Shown here: piece by piece, positions 16,625-25,162 of the stretch
Numbering within the stretch: position 1 is the first letter of the stretch
Layout of the letters: every line of letters begins with the position of its first letter
NCBI RefSeq assembly: GCF_900111935.1
Contig: NZ_FOYN01000004.1
Span: 145,164 to 209,163, forward strand
Direction: 5' to 3'
Length of the DNA: 64,000 bases
Origin: Halorubrum sodomense
Lineage (GTDB): Archaea; Halobacteriota; Halobacteria; Halobacteriales; Haloferacaceae
Program-made: the position numbers and the translations under genes
The notes under the pieces: model-generated
What the model saw: only the letters and a program-made list of their open reading frames with translations
Told to the model about the DNA's origin: nothing
The model's database searches: none

Positions 16625-16743
16625 CTTATATGAGGGGTATCGCGGCCGCCAGAGCGGTTCGGACCGCTCCGGAGCGGTATATATCTCTTCGCCGTCGAAC
16701 CCGCGGCCGCCCGATCGCCGGCGCCGGTGGACAGCAACTTTAC
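16625..16743. promoter_or_regulatory. Divergent promoter region with a 7-bp dyad
   Basis: On the minus strand TCATATAAG (16625-16633) serves the coiled-coil gene. On the plus strand GTATATATC (16678-16686) and CTTTACC (16738-16744) are candidates for the cupin gene; the latter is 26 bases before its ATG. Between them lies the dyad GAGCGGT-TCGG-ACCGCTC (16652-16669), followed by another half site GAGCGGT at 16672, which looks like an operator shared by both genes. Confidence 0.5.
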
Positions 16744-16765
16744 CGCTCCGCCGCCGAGCGTGGCC

Positions 16766-17131
16766 ATGGAGAAGGTCTCTCTCGCCGAGGCGTTCGACTC
16801 GTTCGACGAGACGTGGTCGCCGCGGCTCGCGGGCGAACTCAACGGGCAGGCGGTCAAGCTCGCGAAGGCGGACGGCGAGTTCGTCTGGCACCGACACGAG
16901 GCGGCCGACGAGCTGTTCTTCGTCCACTCCGGGCGGCTCCGGATCGAGTTCCGCGAGGCGGGCGACGCGGTGTTGGAGGCGGGAGAGTTCACGATCGTCC
17001 CGCGCGGGACCGAACACCGTCCGGTCGCGGAGCCCGAGGCCGACGTCGTGCTGTTCGAGCCGAGCGAGACGCGCAACACGGGGAACGTCGAGAGCGACGA
17101 GACCGTGACCGAGCCGGAACGGCTCGACTGA
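16766..17131 (+). CDS. Cupin domain protein
   Basis: 121 aa single cupin barrel. Metal ligands stand in order: H-x-H and Glu in FVWHRHEAADELFFVHSGRL (residues about 35-54) and a histidine in IVPRGTEHRPVAE. Small cupins of this type hold a metal and act as sugar or small-molecule isomerases or oxygenases, or as sensors; nothing here picks one. MEKVSLAEAF is chosen as start because family members begin this way and a TATA-like box lies 26 bases upstream; the frame extends 13 codons further. Charged C-terminal tail. Confidence 0.82.
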   Translation: MEKVSLAEAFDSFDETWSPRLAGELNGQAVKLAKADGEFVWHRHEAADELFFVHSGRLRIEFREAGDAVLEAGEFTIVPRGTEHRPVAEPEADVVLFEPSETRNTGNVESDETVTEPERLD

Positions 17132-17134
17132 TCC

Positions 17135-17473
17135 TCACGGCGCGACGGCGCGCGCGACTGACCCGAACAGGGGCAGCCCCAGCCCCGCGCCGACCGCGAC
17201 GTACACGACCGGCCGCATCCCCGGCACCGCGGCGGCCGCCGGGCCGAGCGAGACCGCGAACGCGACGAGGGAGGTCACGCCGGCGCCGAGCGCGTACGCG
17301 ACGCCGCGACGGACCGTCGGCGCCGCGAGCGAGGCGAGGGCACCGGCCGCGATCAGCCCGAGCCAGTGGGCCGACGCGAGCGCGACGCCGACCGCCGTCG
17401 CGGCGACGAGCGCGACGGCGTGCGGTCGCGGCTCCGTCCTGACGCGGTCCAGGAGCGAGGGCGAGCCGCTCAT
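17135..17473 (-). CDS. Small membrane protein coupled to the penicillin-acylase homologue
   Basis: 112 aa with about four hydrophobic helices (HAVALVAATAVGVALASAHW, IAAGALASLAAP, GVAYALGAGVTSLVAFAVSL, VVYVAVGAGLGLPLFGSV) after an N-terminal amphipathic segment. Its ATG overlaps the stop codon of the upstream acylase gene, so the two are likely cotranslated. No family or function is recognised. Confidence 0.68.
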   Translation of the reverse strand: MSGSPSLLDRVRTEPRPHAVALVAATAVGVALASAHWLGLIAAGALASLAAPTVRRGVAYALGAGVTSLVAFAVSLGPAAAAVPGMRPVVYVAVGAGLGLPLFGSVARAVAP

Positions 17474-19962
17474 CGCGACTCCTCCGTCGGCTCGAACCGC
17501 ACCGTCGGCCCGCCGCCGGCGCCGAGCGGCATCGGGCGCTGGTCGTTGTCGAGCCACCGCCGGAGCTGGTCGTCGTAGTGCTCGGAGAAGTAGTCGCCCG
17601 AGTTGCCGCCCGGCAGGACCGCGGTCGCGTCGGTCCCCGGGCGCACCACCATGCGCCAGCTCGACCCGACGGCGGACTCGACGCGGTAGTTCTTCACGGT
17701 CGCGGACGAGCCGTCGGCGGGCAGTTCCTCGTAGTTCAGGAACGGCGCTTCACCGCCCAGCGGGTGGTCCATCGCCCGGGTGGTGTTGTAGTCCCCGTAC
17801 GCCTCCCAGCCCGCCTCGTCGGTTTCGTCGAGCGCGTCGCGGAGGGCCTCGACCGCGAGGTCCGCACGCGAACGCCCGTCGAACAGCGGGTCGTCGTCGG
17901 GGAGGCGCGCGAGCGTCCAGTCGCTCGGGTAGTACGCCTCCCCGAGGTCGGCGTCGGAGAAGGCCGGGTCGAAGACGCGCTCGCGGAACTTCGGCAGGTA
18001 GCGGGCGAAGAGCAGCGCGGCGCGGGAGTCGCGCCGCATCCGGTACTCCCACTCGTCGAGCGCGTTCGCGGCGTCGACGAGCGCCGGATCCGGGTCGGCC
18101 CCGGCGCGGACGGCGGCGACCAACTCGGGGACGAACTCCGGCGCGCGGCCGTCGCGAACGTCGCTCTGGAGCGCGCGGTGGAAGTCGGGGTCCGTGGCGC
18201 CGGTCCCGCTCCCGGGGTCGTCGGCGTCGTCCCCGCCCACCGCGTCGTCGAGCCGGTCGGCGATCCGCGCGCCGCGGTACGGGGCCGCGTAGTGCACGCC
18301 GACGTAGTGGACCGGGTCGTCGATCGGGCGCTGATTCGCCGTCGAGAGGGTGTCGGGGTCGATCGCGTGCGGCTTCTCCGCGAAGGGGACGAAGCCGTCC
18401 CACGAGGACTCGCCGAACGGCTCGAACCCCTCCCACTCCCCCTCGCCCGCGGAGCCGTCGAAGATCCGATCCCCGGCGACGACCTCGCCGTCGATACGGC
18501 GGATCGGGAGCCGGCCGGTCGCGAAGTAGAGCGTCCGCCCGTCCGCGTCCGCGTACACGAGGTTCTGGGTCGGCAGATCGAAGTCGCGGGTCGCCTCCAG
18601 CAGGTCGTCGATCCCCTCGCTTCGCCCGTACGCCTCGATGGCGGCCGTGGTGCGCGTCGCGGTGTGGCCGGTCCACGCGACGCCGACCGTGCGCCCCTCG
18701 CGCTCGATCAGCGGTCCGTGGACGGTGCGGCGCACGCGGAGCTCGCGGTCCTCGCCGCCCGCGACCGGGATCGCCTCGCGCTCGTCGGTCTCGAACGGGC
18801 GCCACTCGCCGTCGTACCGGTAGCGGTCGCCCGCGTCGTCGATCTCGTACCGGTAGCAGTCGAGGACGTCGGCGCCGAGGTTGGTGAACGACCACGCGCC
18901 GCGGTCGTTCGCGCCTGCGATGACGAACGGGACGCCGGAGAACGTCGCGCCCCGGACCGACCGCTCGGGGGTGTCGACCGACTGCTCGTACCACAGCGGC
19001 GGCGCCTGTAAGGAGAGGTGCGGGTCGTACGCGACGATCGGCGTTCCGCTCTTGGTGTGCTCGCCCGAGACGACCCAGCTGTTCGAGCCGACGCCCGTCG
19101 GGGACTCGAAGCCGGAGAGCCAGTCGGTCAGCACCGGGCCGACCGGATCGGTCGATCCGAGCGAATCGACGGGCGAGCGGACCGAAGCGCGGTCGGCCCC
19201 GCGGAGTGCGGACGCCCCCGCTTCGGACAGCCGCGTCTCGGTCCCGTCGAGGATCGTCTCGTCGTGGTCGTACCGCCTCGGAAACAGCGTCGCCGCGCGC
19301 TCCGCACCGAGGCGGTCGGCGACGAGCGCGCGCCGGAGTTCGCCGAAGTTCCCGGTGAGCGTCCACGAGATCTGTTTCTCCATCAGCATCGAGTCGACGG
19401 GGGTCCACGGCGCGGGCTCGTAGCCGATCAGCTCGAACTCCAGCGGGAGCGGCAGGTCCCTCATCGCCGCGTTGACTCCGTCCGCGAACGCCTCGACGAG
19501 GGGGCCGGCGCGGGTCTCGGCCACGACCCCCCACGTGGCCTCGGCGGCGTCGGCGAACCCCATCGCGACGTTGAACTCGTCGCTGTCGAGGGTCGCCTCC
19601 CCGACGACCTCGGAGAGCCGGCCGCGCATGGCGCGGCGCTGGAGGTCCATCGCGAACAGCCGGTCGAACGCCTGGCAGTAGCCGACCGCGAAGTACGCGG
19701 CTGGCTCCTCGTCCGCCTCGATCCGCGGGACGCCGAACTCGTCGCGCGAGACGCTCGCCGCCCCGTGGGGGCTCTCGACGGTCTCCGGGAGCGACCGGTC
19801 GGCCGCGTCCCACGTCTCGCCGGACAGCGGGGCGAACGAGTCGAGGAGGTCGGCCGCGTCGCTCGCCGCCAGCCCGGCCGTGCCGGCCGCGAGGGCGCTC
19901 GCGAGGACCGCGCGGCGCGTGGTATCGCGCGTCACCTCCCGACCGAGGCCGCGATCCCTCAT
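17470..19962 (-). CDS. Penicillin acylase family amidohydrolase, Tat-exported
   Basis: 830 aa Ntn-hydrolase precursor. The N-terminus has a twin-arginine signal (TTRRAVLASALAAGTAGLAA), so the folded enzyme is probably exported. The alpha chain includes VSRDEFGVPRIEA and AVGYCQAFDRLFAMDLQRRAMRGRLSE. The self-cleavage site and catalytic nucleophile is Ser293 in VGSNSWVVSG, the expected first residue of the beta chain. PYRGARIADRLDD and DHPLGGEAPFLNYE follow in the beta chain. Relatives cleave amides such as penicillin G or N-acyl homoserine lactones; the natural substrate here is unknown. ATG 19962 is used; VTRDTTRR eleven codons in would also give an intact signal. Confidence 0.88.
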   Translation of the reverse strand: MRDRGLGREVTRDTTRRAVLASALAAGTAGLAASDAADLLDSFAPLSGETWDAADRSLPETVESPHGAASVSRDEFGVPRIEADEEPAAYFAVGYCQAFDRLFAMDLQRRAMRGRLSEVVGEATLDSDEFNVAMGFADAAEATWGVVAETRAGPLVEAFADGVNAAMRDLPLPLEFELIGYEPAPWTPVDSMLMEKQISWTLTGNFGELRRALVADRLGAERAATLFPRRYDHDETILDGTETRLSEAGASALRGADRASVRSPVDSLGSTDPVGPVLTDWLSGFESPTGVGSNSWVVSGEHTKSGTPIVAYDPHLSLQAPPLWYEQSVDTPERSVRGATFSGVPFVIAGANDRGAWSFTNLGADVLDCYRYEIDDAGDRYRYDGEWRPFETDEREAIPVAGGEDRELRVRRTVHGPLIEREGRTVGVAWTGHTATRTTAAIEAYGRSEGIDDLLEATRDFDLPTQNLVYADADGRTLYFATGRLPIRRIDGEVVAGDRIFDGSAGEGEWEGFEPFGESSWDGFVPFAEKPHAIDPDTLSTANQRPIDDPVHYVGVHYAAPYRGARIADRLDDAVGGDDADDPGSGTGATDPDFHRALQSDVRDGRAPEFVPELVAAVRAGADPDPALVDAANALDEWEYRMRRDSRAALLFARYLPKFRERVFDPAFSDADLGEAYYPSDWTLARLPDDDPLFDGRSRADLAVEALRDALDETDEAGWEAYGDYNTTRAMDHPLGGEAPFLNYEELPADGSSATVKNYRVESAVGSSWRMVVRPGTDATAVLPGGNSGDYFSEHYDDQLRRWLDNDQRPMPLGAGGGPTVRFEPTEESR

Positions 19963-20025
19963 TATAATTTGGATCGGATCGGGCGCGGGAAACGTACATC
20001 CGTCGGCCGGCCGTACGGCCGATCG

Positions 20026-20766
20026 ATGGAGGTCGCGCTGATCACGGTCGGGGACGAACTGCTCTCGGGCGACACGGTGAACACGAACGCGAACTGGCTC
20101 GCCGCGGAGCTGAGCGACCGGGGCGTCGCCGTGAAGCGGATCCTCTCGATCCCGGACGAGAGGGCCGAGATCGCGGCGCGCGTCCGGGAGTACGCCGACG
20201 ACTTCGACGCGGTGATCGTCACCGGCGGCATCGGGAGCACCCCGGACGACGTGACGGTGGAGGCGGTCGCGGACGCGTTCGACCGCGAGATGGTCGTCAC
20301 CGACCTCACGCGCGAGTCGGTCGAACGGCGGCTGGCCGCGATCCGCGAGCGGGTGCCCGACCGCGAGTTCGACGTCGACGTCGCGGCCGAGGCGGCGGTC
20401 CCGGCGGGGAGCCGACCGCTCGTGACCGAGGCGGGACTCGCGCCGGGCTGCGTCGTCGAGAACGTCTACGTCATGCCGGGAATTCCGGACGAGCTGAAGG
20501 CGACGTTCGAGACGGTCGGGGACGAGTTCGCGGGCGACCGTCGCTCGCGGTTCCTGTACACCGTCGAGCCGGAGTCGAACATCATCGCCGCCTTAGCGGA
20601 GGCGGCCGAGCGGTTCGACGTCGCCGTCGGCTGTTACCCCGACCGCGAGGCCGCCCACAACCGGTTGAAGGTGACCGCGACCGACGACGACGCGCTCGAC
20701 GCGGCCGCGGCGTGGCTGCTGGAGAACGCCAACGCGAGCGAGACGCCGGTGTCGCGCGACTGGTGA
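20026..20766 (+). CDS. CinA N-terminal-like molybdopterin-binding domain protein
   Basis: 246 aa. The N-terminal 170 residues are the MoCF_biosynth fold: ALITVGDELLSGDTVNTNANWLAAEL, DAVIVTGGIGSTPDDVTVEAVAD and VYVMPGIPDELKATFE are the family signatures of CinA/MoeA/MoaB. The nicotinamide mononucleotide deamidase domain that follows in bacterial CinA is absent; the last 80 residues (FLYTVEPESNIIAALAEAAE) form the short middle domain. Archaeal homologues may hydrolyse ADP-ribose or bind molybdopterin. The gene is divergent from the acylase. Confidence 0.85.
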   Translation: MEVALITVGDELLSGDTVNTNANWLAAELSDRGVAVKRILSIPDERAEIAARVREYADDFDAVIVTGGIGSTPDDVTVEAVADAFDREMVVTDLTRESVERRLAAIRERVPDREFDVDVAAEAAVPAGSRPLVTEAGLAPGCVVENVYVMPGIPDELKATFETVGDEFAGDRRSRFLYTVEPESNIIAALAEAAERFDVAVGCYPDREAAHNRLKVTATDDDALDAAAAWLLENANASETPVSRDW

Positions 20767-20811
20767 GGACGGGTCACGTCGGACCCGTCCGGGGACCGTC
20801 TGCCCGCGTTC

Positions 20812-21012
20812 GTGGTCGGTCCGGCGGTCCGAACACACGGCCCCGGTCGGGTTTCGTACGAGTGCGATTCATCCGGACACACGACGGTACGCGCCGCAAC
20901 CGTGGTCCTCGCCGGCGACGAGTCGCACGCCGACTACGGTCGCCTCGCGAACGCCTCGGAGGCGGCCACGGAGTTCGCGGAGAACGACGACGACGAGATC
21001 ATCACGTTCTGA
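20812..21012 (+). CDS. Possible small protein, 66 aa
   Basis: A GTG-started frame in an otherwise gene-free 429-bp gap. The C-terminal half (SHADYGRLANASEAATEFAENDDDEIITF) has the acidic haloarchaeal composition and GC-rich third positions expected of a real gene; the N-terminal half looks less so. It has one Cys (SYECDSSGH) and no recognised domain. It could equally be the remnant of a decayed gene, as a Thr/Pro/Ser-coding repeat lies just downstream. Confidence 0.35.
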   Translation: MVGPAVRTHGPGRVSYECDSSGHTTVRAATVVLAGDESHADYGRLANASEAATEFAENDDDEIITF

Positions 21013-21090
21013 CAGACGCCTCGGACCGCTGGCGACCGGTGCGCCCCGGCGTACAGACGCGTCGCCCCGGTACTCCCCCGACTGCGACCC

Positions 21091-21156
21091 CGACTCCGAC
21101 CGCGTCACCGAGTCCGACTCCGACCGCGTCACCGAGTCCGACTCCGACCGCGTCAC
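21091..21156. repeat. 24-bp tandem repeat, 2.75 copies, coding TPTASPSP in one frame
   Basis: CGACTCCGACCGCGTCACCG (first 20 of 24 bases) recurs with an exact 24-bp period. In the plus frame it reads Thr-Pro-Thr-Ala-Ser-Pro-Ser-Pro, like the stalk of a haloarchaeal secreted protein; in the minus frame it reads a Ser/Asp/Thr repeat. No intact gene surrounds it. Confidence 0.75.
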
Positions 21157-21195
21157 GGCGTCGTTCCAGACGCCCCGTCATCTGCGCCCGCGTCG

Positions 21196-21915
21196 CTAGA
21201 TGAACTCCGAGGGGTTCGGCCCGTTCGTGACGTGGACCTCGAACGGCTGCGTGCCGACGTCGTCCCGCTCGACGAGATGCCAGTACGTCTCGGCCAGCTC
21301 GTCGGGGTCGAGGAACGTCTCCGCCTCTCGGTCGGGCTGGCGCTCGCGGGCGTCGGGCGAGTCGATCTGTCCGTCGATCACGACGTGCGCGACGTGAACG
21401 CCCTCGCCGCCGAACTCCTGGGCGATGTCCATCGCCATCCCGCGGGCGGCGAACTTCGCGGCCGTGAACCCGATCGCGCCGCCGCGGCTCCGCACCGCCG
21501 AGGTCGCGCCCGTGAAGATCACCGTCCCGCCGCCTGTTTCGAGCATGTCGTCGACGGCCTCTTGCGAGCAGACGAACGCGCCCCGGCCGTTGACCGCCCA
21601 CGCCTCCTCGAACGCCTCGACGCTCGTGTCCATCAGGCCGGTCCACGACGCGGCGCTCGCGTGGTTGACGAGGACGTCCACCGGCCCGAACGCCTCGCGG
21701 ACGGTCTCGAACCCGTCCCGGACCGCGTCGACGTCGGTGAGGTCGGTCGTGACCGCGAGCCCCTCCCCCGGGTCGGGGAGGTCGGCCGCGAGCGCCTCGA
21801 CGTACTCCGTCGAGCGGGCGAACAGGGCCACCCGACACCCCTCCGCCGCGAGCTTCCGCGCGAGCGATTCCCCGAGCCCCGGACCGACGCCGGCGATCAC
21901 TGCCGTGCGAGTCAT
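21196..21915 (-). CDS. Short-chain dehydrogenase/reductase
   Basis: 239 aa classical-type SDR. The cofactor loop reads AVIAGVGPGLGESLARKLAAEG (G-x3-G-x-G pattern), followed by LFARSTEYVEALA, which suggests NADP preference through the Arg after strand 2. NHASAASW is the altered NNAG motif. Where the YxxxK catalytic pair is expected the sequence reads GFTAAKFAARGMA: Lys is present but Tyr is replaced by Phe, so ordinary SDR chemistry is doubtful. The reading frame runs 64 codons further upstream but MTRTAVIAG is the natural start. Substrate unknown. Confidence 0.82.
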   Translation of the reverse strand: MTRTAVIAGVGPGLGESLARKLAAEGCRVALFARSTEYVEALAADLPDPGEGLAVTTDLTDVDAVRDGFETVREAFGPVDVLVNHASAASWTGLMDTSVEAFEEAWAVNGRGAFVCSQEAVDDMLETGGGTVIFTGATSAVRSRGGAIGFTAAKFAARGMAMDIAQEFGGEGVHVAHVVIDGQIDSPDARERQPDREAETFLDPDELAETYWHLVERDDVGTQPFEVHVTNGPNPSEFI

Positions 21916-21989
21916 GTCTCCGCTAACGGGGGCCCGGTTGAAAACGATGTGTTCGCGGCGATTCGGCTGCGTCCGTAGCAGCGCCGCTC

Positions 21990-22295
21990 TCAGGGCTCCG
22001 GTCCGTCGACCCCCCCGTCCGTCGAGGACGAGGGCGTCCGCTCGAGCGGGTGGCCTCGTGAGGTGACGCCGTCGAGCCGGACGATCCGCCAGCCGTCGCC
22101 GCGACATCGGACCGGCTCCAGCACGGCCGTGACGGTGTCTCCGCGACCGAGTTCCCGGAGCCGCTCGCAGACCCCCTCACTCGCGTCGATAGCCTGGTAG
22201 GCCCGCCCGTCGACGCCGTACAGCGTCACTCCACCGTCGCGGTTCGGTTCCGCCGCGACCGTACATCGCCGTCGGACCACGTCGCTCGCTCCCAT
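21990..22295 (-). CDS. Small haloarchaeal protein of unknown function
   Basis: 101 aa, apparently soluble and beta-rich. GVTLYGVDGRAYQAIDASEGVCERLRELGRGDTVTAVLEPVRCRGDGWRIVRLDGV forms a compact conserved-looking core with two cysteines; the tail (PSSSTDGGVDGPEP) is low complexity. The alternation of strands recalls an OB-like barrel, but that is a guess. It lies upstream of the SDR gene on the same strand with 74 bp between. Confidence 0.55.
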   Translation of the reverse strand: MGASDVVRRRCTVAAEPNRDGGVTLYGVDGRAYQAIDASEGVCERLRELGRGDTVTAVLEPVRCRGDGWRIVRLDGVTSRGHPLERTPSSSTDGGVDGPEP

Positions 22296-22404
22296 GGGTC
22301 TGAGGGCCGTCCCGATCCGTCATAAAACGAACTATGAGGCCATCGTACGCCGATAGATGGCTATTGAGCACTACCGACGCGACCCGGACGAACCCCGACC
22401 GAGT

Positions 22405-23895
22405 TCACTCGGCCGGCTTCGCCCGGAGCTCCGGGAAGTACCGGCCGTGGAAGTCGAACGGGACCGCGTGCGGTAACGTCGCCCGAGCGCGCAGAGAGAG
22501 GGTCTCGCCGTCGAGGACGAGCAGGCGCGACCGGCCGGCGTCGACGTCGAGCGCGACGGTCACGACGACGCCGTCGTCCTCGGCCTCGCCGTCGGGCGCC
22601 GGGACGAACAGGGGCTCGCCGAAGTAGTCGCCGCCGTCGTCGAAGGTCCGGACCGCGTCCGTCTCGGCGTCGACCTTCACGACGCGTCGCGCCCACTCCG
22701 TGACCGGGGTGTCCATCCCCATCGCGTAGACGTAGCGGTGAGAGCGGCACCAGCGCGCGGGCGACGCGGTCGGCAGCGCGCTGCCGCCGTCGAACAGGCG
22801 TTCCCGGGACACCGCCGCGTCGCCGCCGCCGTATCGGTTCGCACCGATCGCCGACCCGAGGTCGACGGTGAACCGTTCGATCCGACCCGCCATGGTCCCC
22901 ATCTCGCCGGCGCGGACGTTCTCTAAGTACAGCGAGTCGATCGCGGTCGCGTCCGGGATCGTTTCGAGATCGAAGACCACCTCGGTCCCGCCGTCCCGTT
23001 CGAAGGCGTTGACGTGGTGAAACCCGAAGAACGGGTCGGTCGTCGGGTCAGCGACCACGTCGCCCGTCGTCCGGTCTAGCACGACGATCCGCGTGCCGCG
23101 ATCGGGCTCCCACTCGAACTGTTCGATGAACGGGGGTTGCCGGCCCGGCTTCAGGAACCGACGCGGGTCGAGTCGGAGGGGGAACTCCGTTAGGACGACG
23201 TACCGGGGCGTGAGCGCGAAGCTGTGCATGTACGCCGGCTCGTCGGTGTCGACGCTGCCGACGTGGCGACGCTCCCCGTCTCGGGTCCACGCCGTGACGT
23301 GGTACCGGCTCGTCCGTCCGAACTCGGTGTCGACCGTGACGAGCGCCCCCGTCGCCGGGTCGCGCTTGAAGTGAGCGCAGGAGAGCTGGCCGCTCGGCGC
23401 GTCGCCTTCCCGGTCGACGTGGCCGGCCGTCGCGAGCGTGTTCGGGTCGACCCCGACGCCCCGCGGCGACTCGGTCAGCGCCACGTACTCGTCGCCGATC
23501 CGCTCGGTGACGATGTTCGCGTTGTCGTACGGCTCCGCGAGGAACGTCGCCAGCCGCGAGCGCAGGGTCGTCTCGCCGGTGGCGAACCCGCCCTCGAATT
23601 CGCCGCTCGTCGCCGCGTCATACGCGTCGCTCCGGAGGAAGCGGTTGCGGTAGTGGACCGCGTCGCCGTCGCCACCCGAAACCGAGTCTGCGCGGTCCCC
23701 CGGATCGAAGGTGAAGCGGTACAGCATCGCCAGGCCGTCGAACCAGTGGTCCACGTCGCTCCCGTCCGGGAACGAGAACGCGCCGGGACCGTTCCGGATC
23801 AGACTGCCCCGGAGCCACGCGGGCAGATCGCCCCGGACCGGAATCGACGCGGTCGTCTCCTCGTGAAGCGAGTGGAACCCGGCGTGCGAGACCAT
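22405..23895 (-). CDS. Carotenoid oxygenase (RPE65/CCD family)
   Basis: 496 aa seven-bladed-propeller, non-haem iron enzyme. All four iron-binding histidines are visible in order: QLSCAHFKRDP, PAYMHSFALTPRYVVLTE, FFGFHHVNAFERDG and, near the C-terminus, VPFDFHGRYFPEL. The N-terminal SIPVRGDLPAWLRGSLIRNGPGAF is also diagnostic. Family members cleave carotenoid double bonds with O2 to give apocarotenals such as retinal. In a haloarchaeon it may feed retinal to rhodopsins alongside Brp/Blh enzymes, or degrade carotenoids; the sequence does not decide. It is not linked to the crtD operon 30 kb away. Confidence 0.88.
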   Translation of the reverse strand: MVSHAGFHSLHEETTASIPVRGDLPAWLRGSLIRNGPGAFSFPDGSDVDHWFDGLAMLYRFTFDPGDRADSVSGGDGDAVHYRNRFLRSDAYDAATSGEFEGGFATGETTLRSRLATFLAEPYDNANIVTERIGDEYVALTESPRGVGVDPNTLATAGHVDREGDAPSGQLSCAHFKRDPATGALVTVDTEFGRTSRYHVTAWTRDGERRHVGSVDTDEPAYMHSFALTPRYVVLTEFPLRLDPRRFLKPGRQPPFIEQFEWEPDRGTRIVVLDRTTGDVVADPTTDPFFGFHHVNAFERDGGTEVVFDLETIPDATAIDSLYLENVRAGEMGTMAGRIERFTVDLGSAIGANRYGGGDAAVSRERLFDGGSALPTASPARWCRSHRYVYAMGMDTPVTEWARRVVKVDAETDAVRTFDDGGDYFGEPLFVPAPDGEAEDDGVVVTVALDVDAGRSRLLVLDGETLSLRARATLPHAVPFDFHGRYFPELRAKPAE

Positions 23896-24035
23896 GGCAG
23901 ACTACGGGGGCGCGGCGGGCTAAGGTCTGACGGCGATCGCTGCCTCTCCTACATCGCCGCTGCGTTCCGTCGAGAGGATCCGGATGAGAATCCTTGACCT
24001 CTCAGTAGCTCCTTCACGAACGTCAGGAAAGCGGA

Positions 24036-24110
24036 TGGGTTGGGGCGGATTCGAACCGCCGGCCTGCTCCGTGTGAAGGAGCCGTCATAACCTAGCTAGA
24101 CCACCAACCC
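24036..24110 (-). tRNA. tRNA-Val (anticodon CAC)
   Basis: Read on the minus strand, the 75-nt gene has a 7-bp acceptor stem GGGTTGG/CCAACCC, anticodon stem GCTCC/GGAGC with loop TTCACAC (anticodon CAC), a T-arm GGCGG-TTCGAAT-CCGCC and discriminator A. CCA is not encoded. No intron is seen. Confidence 0.95.
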
Positions 24111-24193
24111 GTCCATGTCGAGGTATCCGACCTCCGGACTTAAGAGTTACCTTACGCCGAAGCTTCATTCTGGGGGCGCCCGAATCGCCCGCC

Positions 24194-24721
24194 GTGACCC
24201 ACGAACTCCGCTTCCTCGAGCGGCTCCGCCAGCACGTCGCGAGCCTCCTCCACGCGCCGCTGTCGCTCGTCGGCCTCTACGCCGAGCGGAAGACGCCCCG
24301 CGAGCAGTACGCGTTCACGGTCCGCGAGCCGTACCCGGTCGTCGAGGCGCGGCTCCACCGGCTCGGGTTCGTCCGCAACCTCGTCTCCTCGCTCAAGTAT
24401 CGGGCGTACGCGACGCCTCCGGAGACCACCGTCGCGAGTTGGGTGCGGTATCCGGAGGGCGCGCTCGCGAGCGACCACCAACTTCACCTCGCCTTGTACG
24501 CCGGTTCGGACCGTTCGACGACGGACGTGTACGCCCACTGGGAGCCGTCGTGGATCCGCCACCCGATCCGGCACTACCGCGCGACCGACGTCGACGCGCA
24601 GAAAGGCATCGAACGGGCGCGGTCGCTGTTCGAGGACGCGGGCATCGAGTACGCGGTGCTACCCGCCGAGCAGCGAATCGGCGGCGACGCGGCCGCGACC
24701 ACGGGGCCGCCGCTGAAATAG
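24194..24721 (+). CDS. Conserved-type haloarchaeal protein of unknown function
   Basis: 175 aa, GTG start. It is rich in His, Tyr and Arg and apparently soluble: LRFLERLRQHVASLLHAPLSLVGLYAERKTPREQYAF at the N-terminus, then a beta-rich middle (ASDHQLHLALYAGSDRSTTDVYAHWEPSWIRHPIRHYR) and an end AEQRIGGDAAATTGPPLK. The order suggests an alpha+beta domain. I do not recognise the family. TATA-like ACTTAAG at about 24138-24144. Confidence 0.65.
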   Translation: MTHELRFLERLRQHVASLLHAPLSLVGLYAERKTPREQYAFTVREPYPVVEARLHRLGFVRNLVSSLKYRAYATPPETTVASWVRYPEGALASDHQLHLALYAGSDRSTTDVYAHWEPSWIRHPIRHYRATDVDAQKGIERARSLFEDAGIEYAVLPAEQRIGGDAAATTGPPLK

Positions 24722-24759
24722 GTCGTCGTCTTCGGGCCGTTCGACGGGTTCGGTCGGCG

Positions 24760-25035
24760 TCACTCCGCGGCGGCGTCTTTGCCGCGGTACTCGGCCACGC
24801 GCTTCCGGGCGGACGCGACCGCTTCGCGGGCCTCACCCTCGGCGCGGTCCTCGAGTTCCTTTAAATCAGCCTGGAGCCTGTCCAGCCGTGAGGGTTCGGG
24901 CTCCTCCTCCTCGTCGCGACCGACGATCTCCTTCACACGCGCCTCAACGGGCTCTAACTCCTCTACCACGCCGGCTTTCGCGTGTTCCGCCGCTCGACCG
25001 AGGTAGTACCGTGCGTCTTCGAAGTGCTTGCTCAT
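24760..25035 (-). CDS. Small acidic coiled-coil protein (haloarchaeal DUF7553-like)
   Basis: 91 aa. MSKHFEDARYYLGRAAEHAKAGVVEELEPVEARVKEIVG followed by EEEEPEPSRLDRLQADLKELEDRAEGEAREAVASARKRVAEYRG is helical with heptad-like spacing throughout and very acidic. It matches a widespread haloarchaeal small-protein family, recalled as DUF7553, without a known role. A promoter-like region with AGATATAATC lies on the far side of the ATG (around 25055-25065). Confidence 0.68.
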   Translation of the reverse strand: MSKHFEDARYYLGRAAEHAKAGVVEELEPVEARVKEIVGRDEEEEPEPSRLDRLQADLKELEDRAEGEAREAVASARKRVAEYRGKDAAAE

Positions 25036-25162
25036 ATCTGTCCTTTGGTGGAGGGCAGATATAATCTTTGTGGCCGCGTTGCGAGGACAGTATTCGGCGC
25101 GCCGGGTCGATCGGAGTCCGAAGGGTCCGCCGAAACGTCGGACCCGCGGGCCGAATCGGCTA

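Noticed and set aside
17578..19011. 477-codon plus-strand frame inside the acylase gene
   Set aside because: It is rich in Arg/Val with no domain and lies wholly opposite the well-supported acylase; a high-GC shadow.
20869..21156. 95-codon minus-strand frame over the 24-bp repeat
   Set aside because: It consists mostly of the repeat and low-complexity residues, with no start signal; probably not a gene.
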